Under the pieces are notes generated by a model that made no database searches, was not told the DNA's origin, and worked only from the letters and a program-made list of their open reading frames with translations. Shown here piece after piece: positions 42,680 to 48,855 of a stretch of 48,855 bases of DNA (the first letter of the stretch is position 1; each line of letters opens with the position of its first letter). Made by a program: the position numbers and the translations under genes. Source of the stretch: Gammaproteobacteria bacterium (GTDB taxonomy: Bacteria; Pseudomonadota; Gammaproteobacteria; Xanthomonadales; Wenzhouxiangellaceae); the NCBI GenBank assembly GCA_021772955.1, contig JAJFKZ010000059.1, positions 1 to 48,855 on the forward strand, written 5' to 3'.

Positions 42680-43674
42680 TCCGGCAACCGGTCCAGATGA
42701 CACGCGATCAGACCACCGTGCCTGGCCGGTCGCAGCAGTGGCGTTGCCGTGCAATCGGCAAAAGCATACTCGCAGCGATCTCGAAACGGACAGCCGCTGG
42801 GTAGCTGCATCGGGTTGGGTGGATTGCCCGGTATTGGTTGCAACGCAGCCAGTTTGTTACTGAAAGACTGAGGTATCGCTCGCAACAGCCCGCGGCTGTA
42901 GGGATGCTCGGGCCGCTGGTACAGATCCGCTACCGCTGCATACTCCATGGTCTGACCGGCATACATCACCAGCACCTTATCCGCCAATCCAGCCACCATG
43001 CCGAGATCGTGGGTGATCAAAATGATTGCGGTCTGATAGCGCTCGCGCAGATCCAGCATCAGTCTGTTGATGTCGGCCTGTACGGTCACATCCAGAGCCG
43101 TGGTCGGCTCGTCGGCGATCAGCAGAGCAGGCTGGCAAAGTAGCGCCATGGCAATAATGATGCGCTGCAGCATGCCGCCGGAAAGCTCGTACGGAAACTG
43201 ACGCATGCGTTCATGCGCATCGTCGATACACACCTGATGCAACATCTCCTCGGCCACCAGCCAGGCCTGCTTATGAGGCATATTACGGTGTTGTTCCAGC
43301 ACCTCACTCATTTGCCTGCCAATGCTCATGTACGGATTCAACGTGCTTTCCGGATCCTGAAAAATCATCGCCAACTTGCTGCCTCGCAAGCGATTCATCT
43401 GCTTTTGACCGCAGCCCAACAGGTCATGGCCCTGAAACATGGCGCTACCGCTGGCACTGCCGTTTTCTGCCAACAGGCCCATCAATGCCATGGCCAACTG
43501 GGTTTTGCCTGAGCCTGACTCGCCCACGATGGCAAGAATTTCTCCGCTGCGAACGCTGAAATCCACAGCGCGAACCGCCTGCAGCTCACCGTCGGCAGTG
43601 GCAAAACTGACCCGCAGTGCGCTGACTTGCAGCAACGCCTGATCACCTGATGACGCCGGATCGATAGCCATCAC
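42676..43674 (-). CDS. oppD: Peptide ABC transporter ATP-binding protein OppD-type
   Basis: 332 aa. Walker [11 protein letters not shown], signature [15 protein letters not shown] and Walker [15 protein letters not shown] are present. The Cys-rich end [14 protein letters not shown] is typical of OppD/DppD. It overlaps oppC by 4 nt and oppF by 4 nt. Confidence 0.95.
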   Translation of the reverse strand: MMAIDPASSGDQALLQVSALRVSFATADGELQAVRAVDFSVRSGEILAIVGESGSGKTQLAMALMGLLAENGSASGSAMFQGHDLLGCGQKQMNRLRGSKLAMIFQDPESTLNPYMSIGRQMSEVLEQHRNMPHKQAWLVAEEMLHQVCIDDAHERMRQFPYELSGGMLQRIIIAMALLCQPALLIADEPTTALDVTVQADINRLMLDLRERYQTAIILITHDLGMVAGLADKVLVMYAGQTMEYAAVADLYQRPEHPYSRGLLRAIPQSFSNKLAALQPIPGNPPNPMQLPSGCPFRDRCEYAFADCTATPLLRPARHGGLIACHLDRLPE

Positions 43675-44567
43675 AAATGCTCCCTGGGATCCAGCGCATC
43701 GCGCAAGCCGTCACCAATGAAATTGAAGCAAAACAGCGTTACCACCAAAAACATACCGGGAAACAGCAAGGACCAGGGTGCCGTCTGCATTTCCTGGGCA
43801 CCATCACTGACCAGCGCCCCCCAGCTGGTGGCCGGTTCTTGCACACCCAGGCCAAGAAAGCTCAAAAATGACTCCATCAGAATGATTTGCGGGATGGTCA
43901 AGGTGGCGTAGACCACGACCACACCCAGCAGATTGGGCACGATGTGTCGGCTGATGATGTATTTTGATTGCACGCCGATGGCCTCGGCGGCATGCACAAA
44001 CGGGCGATTGCGTAAGCTCAAGGTCTGACCACGCACGATACGCGCCATGTCCAGCCAGTTGATGGCACCAATGGCAATGAAGATCAACAGAATATTGCGC
44101 TGAAAAATCACTATCAGCAAGATCACGAAAAACAAAAACGGCAAGGCATAAAGAATGTCCACCATGCGCATCATCATGGCATCCAGTCGACCGCCGAAGT
44201 AACCGGCGATAGCGCCATAACTGACACCAATGACCAGGCTGACGATGGTTGCCAGCAACGCCACCAGCAAGGATACCCGACCACCTTCCAATACCCGTAC
44301 GAACAGATCACGGCCAATGGCATCGGTCCCGAACCAATGCTTGCTGGATAAATCTGGCGGCATCGAGGCGTTGTCCCAATCGGGTATTTCAGCATCCCAA
44401 GGACTTAACAGTGGTCCGGCACAGACCAGCACGACGAGAAGCAGCAACAACACACAGGCCAGCATCGCAGCACGATTGCGCATCAGTCTGGCCAGCGCAT
44501 CAGCCCACAACGATCCTGGTCGCTGCAGCCACAGGGTTTGCCGCCACTGTCCGAGCATGGACATCAA
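43671..44567 (-). CDS. oppC: Peptide ABC transporter permease OppC-type
   Basis: 298 aa. An N-terminal membrane span (AAMLACVLLLLLVVLVCAGPLL), extracytoplasmic loop, and five spans of the BPD permease domain. The HWFGTDAIGRDLFVRVLEGGRVSL segment is the OppC signature; the EAA loop is in HAAEAIGVQSKYIISRHIVPNLLG. Four-nt overlaps on both sides. Confidence 0.94.
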   Translation of the reverse strand: MMSMLGQWRQTLWLQRPGSLWADALARLMRNRAAMLACVLLLLLVVLVCAGPLLSPWDAEIPDWDNASMPPDLSSKHWFGTDAIGRDLFVRVLEGGRVSLLVALLATIVSLVIGVSYGAIAGYFGGRLDAMMMRMVDILYALPFLFFVILLIVIFQRNILLIFIAIGAINWLDMARIVRGQTLSLRNRPFVHAAEAIGVQSKYIISRHIVPNLLGVVVVYATLTIPQIILMESFLSFLGLGVQEPATSWGALVSDGAQEMQTAPWSLLFPGMFLVVTLFCFNFIGDGLRDALDPREHL

Positions 44568-45499
44568 TGCCGAATCCGGTTGTTCAGACGAATCTGTGGG
44601 TCCATCCAGGCGTACAACAGGTCAACCAGCAGATTGAACAGTATGATCAGCATGCCATAGAAGATCACCACCCCCAGCACCAGCGTATAGTCGCGGTTCA
44701 AGGCTCCTTGCACAAAATACGTGCCCAGGCCCGGAACGGTAAAGATTTTTTCGATCACCACCGAACCGGCAATGATGGCTGCGGCAGCGGGCCCCAGGTA
44801 CGATACCACTGGCAACAAGCTTGGTTTCAATGCGTGTCGCAGCACGATCAACCACATCGGCAAACCTTTGGCGCGGGCTGTACGAATGAACGCACTGCGC
44901 ATCACCTCAATCATGCTGGCTCGTGTCAGGCGTGCCACATACGCCACCAATGGCATGCCCAGCGTGATGATTGGCAGCAACATATATTGCCAGTGCCACT
45001 CCCAGCCGCCGGCTGGCAACCAGCCAAACTTCACGGCAAACAACAACACCAGCAGTGGCGCCAGCACAAAGGCCGGAATGGACAACCCGGCCATGGCCAG
45101 TGACATCAGGGTATAATCGGGCCAGGTGTTTTGCCGCAGCGCCGCCAACAGACCGATCAGCACACCCAAAATCAGTCCACCCAGCAAAGCGAAACCGCCA
45201 ATCGTCAGTGACACGGGGAAGCCCTGCATGATCAACTGATTGACGGTCCAGTCGCGGTATTGAAAGGAAGGCCCAAAGTCCAGCCGCAGTATCTGCCCCA
45301 TATAACGGAAATACTGCACCGGCAATGATTCATCCAGATGATAAAGCTGATTCAGGTTCTGTTCGATCTCAGGACTCAGCACGCGCTCGCTGTCAAACGG
45401 CCCGCCGGGCGCCAGGCGAATGAGGAAAAACGCCAGCGTGATCAGCAACAACAAGGTAGGTATCGCTGTCAGCAGTCTTTCAATGGCATAGCGCAACAA
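44564..45499 (-). CDS. oppB: Peptide ABC transporter permease OppB-type
   Basis: 311 aa. N-terminal span (LLLLITLAFFLIRLAPGGPFD) and the OppB/DppB-type core with the EAA loop IRTARAKGLPMWLIVLRHALKPSLLP. First gene of the oppBCDF set; no substrate-binding protein gene lies upstream or downstream, so binding protein must come from elsewhere in the genome or be absent. Confidence 0.94.
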   Translation of the reverse strand: MLRYAIERLLTAIPTLLLLITLAFFLIRLAPGGPFDSERVLSPEIEQNLNQLYHLDESLPVQYFRYMGQILRLDFGPSFQYRDWTVNQLIMQGFPVSLTIGGFALLGGLILGVLIGLLAALRQNTWPDYTLMSLAMAGLSIPAFVLAPLLVLLFAVKFGWLPAGGWEWHWQYMLLPIITLGMPLVAYVARLTRASMIEVMRSAFIRTARAKGLPMWLIVLRHALKPSLLPVVSYLGPAAAAIIAGSVVIEKIFTVPGLGTYFVQGALNRDYTLVLGVVIFYGMLIILFNLLVDLLYAWMDPQIRLNNRIRH

Positions 45500-45582
45500 G
45501 GCAGCAATCCGCAGTCAGGGAATCCGTTCTGCTACAGTCTACCAATTACCACGACGTCTGCGCAGGCTATCCTGGAAATTGC

Positions 45583-46032
45583 ATGATTAAAAACCAACAA
45601 CAGACACCAGTAGCAGCCCGCTGGCTGGGATATGCCGGGGTGCTGCCGTTCGCTGCCGGTGCCATCAACCTGCATTTCGGCTGGCCATTGTTCGACGGCT
45701 TTGCGTTGCAGGTTTTCATTGTCTACAGCGCGGTGGTCTTGTCATTTCTGGGCGGTATGCGCTGGGGTCAGGCGTCGCTACAGTCAACCCATCCATGGCC
45801 AGCCTATTTGCTGGCCATACTTCCCAGCCTGATTGCGGTCAGCGCAGTGCTGCTGCCCCGTCCCGGCTGGCAACTGCTGGCACTGGCCGCTGGCTTTGCC
45901 GGCATCGGCCTGCTGGATGTTGTGCGCCCGGCCACCGGCACGCCGATGTGGCTGCAATCCTTGCGCTGGCAATTGACTGGCCTGGTACTCCTGACACACC
46001 TACTTGCCTGGCTGGCGATCAGAACCTGGTAA
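45583..46032 (+). CDS. DUF3429 integral membrane protein
   Basis: 149 aa with four to five hydrophobic helices. The signature WLGYAGVLPFAAGAI...VFIVYSAVVLSFLGGMRWGQA is that of DUF3429. Role unknown. It is divergent from oppB, with an 83-nt gap, and GGAAATTGC before the ATG. Confidence 0.88.
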   Translation: MIKNQQQTPVAARWLGYAGVLPFAAGAINLHFGWPLFDGFALQVFIVYSAVVLSFLGGMRWGQASLQSTHPWPAYLLAILPSLIAVSAVLLPRPGWQLLALAAGFAGIGLLDVVRPATGTPMWLQSLRWQLTGLVLLTHLLAWLAIRTW

Positions 46033-46162
46033 CCAGTATGCAGCTATGGCTATTTGTCAGCAGGCATTGATCTCAATGCAAGCTGCAGGCCGTCACCCAA
46101 AACCAGAATAGCCGGGCACCGCTGATTCGGGTTGATTGCCATTTCCACGCAATTGCCCTATA

Positions 46163-46191
46163 TTCAGACCTGCAAATTGATGCAGCTATAA
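46163..46191 (+). promoter_or_regulatory. Likely promoter of the FG-GAP gene pair
   Basis: A perfect TATAAT (46186-46191) with TTCAGA 18 bases upstream as a weak -35. The transcript would start very near the GTG at 46201, so the true start may be a little downstream. Confidence 0.45.
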
Positions 46192-46200
46192 TGATTCCAA

Positions 46201-47772
46201 GTGCCAAGACATCGATGGACGCGACCAGGAAGGTTGCACCACTATGCGCAAGGAAGCTTACAGATCGTGTTCACTGCCGTGGTTGTATTTGGCTGGTGCA
46301 CGGTTTCTGTGGCCATCGAATTCTCTGACGAAACCGCAGCAACCGGCCTGTTGGCACCACATTCGGCAAGCAAGCCCAGTTGTGGACAAGCCATAGCCGA
46401 TTTCAATCAGGATGGCCGACTTGATATCTTCCTGACTGGCTTTACTGCTCCCAACCGGCTTTTTTTGCAGTCGTCACAAGCCAGTTTTGCTGAATCACCA
46501 CTGTCTGCAGCACTGAACCCATCAACATCCAACTGTGGCAGCGTTGCTGCGGCCGACTATAACAATGATGGCTGGCCCGACCTTTACCTGGCCTGCAGCT
46601 CTGACAACTACCTGTTTCGTAACGATCAAGGTAGCGGCTTTACCGATGTGACTGCCACATTGCAGGTCAATCATCGTGGTAATTCAGAAACCGTGGCCTG
46701 GGGCGATATCAACCAGGACGGTCAGCTGGATCTGTTTGTTGGCAGCTACCCATCGACTACCACTCCGGATCTGGGAAATCCCGACAATCTGGATCAAATC
46801 TGGCTCAGTCAAGCTGATGGCAGCTACCTCAATATCAGTCATTTGCTCGATGTGGCAACGCGCGGCCGCACCGCGCTGGCAGCCCAGTTCAGCGATCTCG
46901 ACAATGACGGCGATGTGGACCTGTATGTGGTCAATGACAAGCTGCAGGGCAATAGTCTGTGGCGCAATGATGGCCCTGGTTGTGACGGCTGGTGTCTGAC
47001 CGAGGTAGCCCCTTTGACCGGCTCTGATCGCCCGGTGTTCGGCATGGGCATTGCCATTGGTGACATTGACCATGACGGGGACATGGACTTGTACTTCTCC
47101 AGCATCAGCGAACAGGTGCTGTTGCGCAATGATCTCGATCAGGGCAGTCTGGCGTTCACTGAGATCAGCGCTGCTGCCGGACTGAATTTTGATGCCGTCG
47201 GCTGGGCCACGCACTTCGCCGATTTCAACAATGATCAACGTCTGGATGCTTACCTGGCCACTGGCAATATTGATTACCCATATAACACCGACCGCGTCTA
47301 TCAGGGCAATGGCATGGCTGTGTTCAAGGATGTATCACTGACCAGCAACGCCAGCAATGCCGAAAGAACCCAGGGTGCTTCGCAGTGGGATTATGACGGC
47401 GATGGTAGCCAGGATCTTGTAGTGTGCAACAACAACAGCGACTATCGTCTGTACCGTAATGTCAGCAGCGACACCGGCAACTGGCTGGCAATAAGGCTGG
47501 ATGGCAACACCACCAGCATCAACCGTGATGCCATTGGCAGTCGCATCAGGGTGACCGACAGCCGGGGGCTGACGCAACTGCGTGATGTGACCAGTGGCCA
47601 GGCGCGTGGCGGTAACAGCAGCCTGATTCAGCATTTCGGCCTTGGTGAGCAGCAACAAGTCAGCGTCAGCATCCGCTGGCCAAACGGACACCGGGATGAG
47701 CATGCATTGGATGCTAACCAACTGTATCAGTTTTTCTACACCGAGCAGACCTTGCTGGATGGCTTTGAATAA
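46201..47772 (+). CDS. Exported FG-GAP/VCBS and ASPIC-UnbV protein (CRTAC1-like)
   Basis: 523 aa from GTG 46201; downstream TTG 46234 or GTG 46267 are possible starts, given the promoter position. Signal-like segment (QIVFTAVVVFGWCTVSVAIEF). Calcium-type loops of the D-x-N-x-D-G-x-x-D form repeat along the chain (DFNQDGRLDI, DYNNDGWPDL, DINQDGQLDL, DLDNDGDVDL, DIDHDGDMDL, DFNNDQRLDA), giving a beta-propeller. The end is the ASPIC/UnbV domain (AIGSRIRVTDSRGLTQLRDVTSGQARGGNSSLIQHFGLG). Such proteins bind carbohydrates or are adhesins; function not known. Its stop overlaps the ATG of a paralogue (TAATG). Confidence 0.9.
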   Translation: MPRHRWTRPGRLHHYAQGSLQIVFTAVVVFGWCTVSVAIEFSDETAATGLLAPHSASKPSCGQAIADFNQDGRLDIFLTGFTAPNRLFLQSSQASFAESPLSAALNPSTSNCGSVAAADYNNDGWPDLYLACSSDNYLFRNDQGSGFTDVTATLQVNHRGNSETVAWGDINQDGQLDLFVGSYPSTTTPDLGNPDNLDQIWLSQADGSYLNISHLLDVATRGRTALAAQFSDLDNDGDVDLYVVNDKLQGNSLWRNDGPGCDGWCLTEVAPLTGSDRPVFGMGIAIGDIDHDGDMDLYFSSISEQVLLRNDLDQGSLAFTEISAAAGLNFDAVGWATHFADFNNDQRLDAYLATGNIDYPYNTDRVYQGNGMAVFKDVSLTSNASNAERTQGASQWDYDGDGSQDLVVCNNNSDYRLYRNVSSDTGNWLAIRLDGNTTSINRDAIGSRIRVTDSRGLTQLRDVTSGQARGGNSSLIQHFGLGEQQQVSVSIRWPNGHRDEHALDANQLYQFFYTEQTLLDGFE

Positions 47773-48855
47773 TGCCTGGCCGTGTCCGTACCATTGCCCT
47801 GTTGTTGATCTGTTCGCTGCCGACCACGGTCATGGCCCAGCCCGCATTGTTTGCACAACATCCCGTTGCCCAGGCATTGTTGCACAGAGGTAACTACATG
47901 ATCACCGGACAGGGGTTTGCTGATCTCAATGGCGACGGGCGCCTGGATCTGGTGGTGACGGCCTCAGCCAGTCCCAGTCATGTTTATCTTAATGACGGTA
48001 TGGACTTCATCCCTGCACCTGCTTTTCAGCAGGCCATTGCCGATGACGACCGCTCCGGCGGTGTGGCCTTTGTCGATTATGACAACGACGGCGACACAGA
48101 CCTGTTCGTGGCCTGCTATGGCCAAGATCGCCTGTATCGCAACGATGCCGGCCTGGGGTTCACGGAGGTCGGCCTGCAGGCCGGAGTGGCCTTTGCCGGG
48201 CGCAGCGAATCGGCCGCCTGGGGTGATCTGAACGGGGACGGTTGGCCGGATCTGGCGGTGGCCGCGTTTCCGCTGCCGCCGGATGAAAACCCTGACCCGG
48301 AAGACCCGATTCACCACAACCGGCTCTATTTTAATAACGGTAATGGCGGTTTCACCGATGTCACCGACTTGCTCGGTGATCTGACACCATTGCGCCGACT
48401 GAGCTTTGCCGTCACCATCATCGACTACAACAATGACGGTCGCAGTGACCTGCTTTTCGCCAACGACAAGCAACAGGGCAATCTGTTGTATCGCAACGAT
48501 GGCCCCGGCTGCAGCGGCTGGTGTTTCAGTGATGTGTCAACGGACACCGGTGCCGAGCGTCCGGTCGACGGCATGGGGATAAGTTGGGCCGATTACGATC
48601 ATGATGGCGATCTGGACCTGTTCATTTCCGGTTTTCAAGAGCAAGTGCTGCTACAGAACCAGACCGCCCAGGGCGCGGAACTGTTCATCGAAGTATCCGC
48701 CGCAGCTGGCATCAATTACAACGCGGTCGCCTGGGGCTCGGTGTTTCAGGATTTCGACAACGATGGCTGGGAGGATCTGTATCTGGCCACCTTTCCAACC
48801 TTCGGCGCCAGTGATCGCGTGTTCATCAATCAGGGCGATGGCAGCTTCGCCGATG
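47772..48855 (+). CDS. Second exported FG-GAP/CRTAC1-like protein (3' end outside window)
   Basis: 361 codons seen, open at the right edge. ATG 47772 overlaps the upstream stop by one base. The signal peptide is MPGRVRTIALLLICSLPTTV, cut near MAQ. Repeated calcium loops match the upstream protein (DLNGDGRLDL, DYDNDGDTDLFVACYG, DYNNDGRSDL, DYDHDGDLDL, DFDNDGWEDL), and the rare GPGCSGWC insert of the upstream protein is shared. It is a tandem duplicate; an ASPIC/UnbV end is expected beyond the window. Confidence 0.88.
   Translation, partial: MPGRVRTIALLLICSLPTTVMAQPALFAQHPVAQALLHRGNYMITGQGFADLNGDGRLDLVVTASASPSHVYLNDGMDFIPAPAFQQAIADDDRSGGVAFVDYDNDGDTDLFVACYGQDRLYRNDAGLGFTEVGLQAGVAFAGRSESAAWGDLNGDGWPDLAVAAFPLPPDENPDPEDPIHHNRLYFNNGNGGFTDVTDLLGDLTPLRRLSFAVTIIDYNNDGRSDLLFANDKQQGNLLYRNDGPGCSGWCFSDVSTDTGAERPVDGMGISWADYDHDGDLDLFISGFQEQVLLQNQTAQGAELFIEVSAAAGINYNAVAWGSVFQDFDNDGWEDLYLATFPTFGASDRVFINQGDGSFAD

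Overview
The window looks like chromosomal DNA from an uncultured or little-studied gammaproteobacterium. Supporting signs are the lptM/dapF/DUF484/xerC cluster, the hemC-hemD-hemX-hemY run, an AlgZ/AlgR-type two-component pair, type B L31, citrate synthase of the bacterial hexameric type, and several exported proteins of kinds common in Xanthomonadales/Marinicella/Wenzhouxiangella-like genomes (IPTL-CTERM-like tail, CHAT-TPR protein, CRTAC1-like FG-GAP proteins). The lineage is an inference from gene content, not from a marker-gene tree.

Layout. 1-6434: three exported proteins on the minus strand, namely an acidic protein with about 43 AEDD repeats (runs off the left edge), a three-repeat protein ending in poly-Asp, and a large BNR/sortilin-like protein. 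6580-9981 (minus): lptM, a methyltransferase, dapF, DUF484 and xerC, tightly overlapped. 10044-12670 (plus): carboxylesterase, then the histidine kinase/LytTR regulator pair. 13004-18890 (plus): hemC, hemD, hemX, hemY, with a small inverted-repeat element plus a ParE-type toxin-antitoxin module inserted between hemC and hemD. 18854-19879 (minus): ferredoxin-reductase. 20019-24780 (plus): a chain of overlapping genes (DUF2007, hotdog thioesterase, PlsC-type acyltransferase, YheT hydrolase, TPR-sulfotransferase-like), then an FG-GAP protein with a C-terminal anchor.

26224-28213 is a patch of small repeats (REP-like hairpins, split inverted-repeat element, palindrome element) around an exported M20 amidohydrolase. 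28273-33815 (minus) is a possible operon of ECF sigma factor, anti-sigma-like membrane protein, small exported protein and exported TPR-CHAT protease-like protein. 33921-36069: an uncharacterised protein and gltA. 36070-36683: a long gene-free stretch ending in a 14-bp minisatellite that runs into rpmE2. 36675-39448 (minus): rpmE2, parB, parA and rsmG. 39492-41580: DUF945 protein and a lipoprotein, with an inverted-repeat element between their 3' ends. 41642-45499 (minus): an oppBCDF-type peptide ABC transporter without a binding protein. 45583-48855 (plus): DUF3429 membrane protein and two tandem FG-GAP/CRTAC1-like exported proteins, the second cut by the window edge.

The most unusual points are: (i) two families of non-autonomous inverted-repeat elements, one with arms that changed in a matched way between copies and one that supplies the hemC stop codon; (ii) the sigma/anti-sigma/small exported/CHAT cluster; (iii) the adjacent extremely acidic exported proteins; (iv) the toxin-antitoxin insertion in the haem operon, with a clear promoter-operator.
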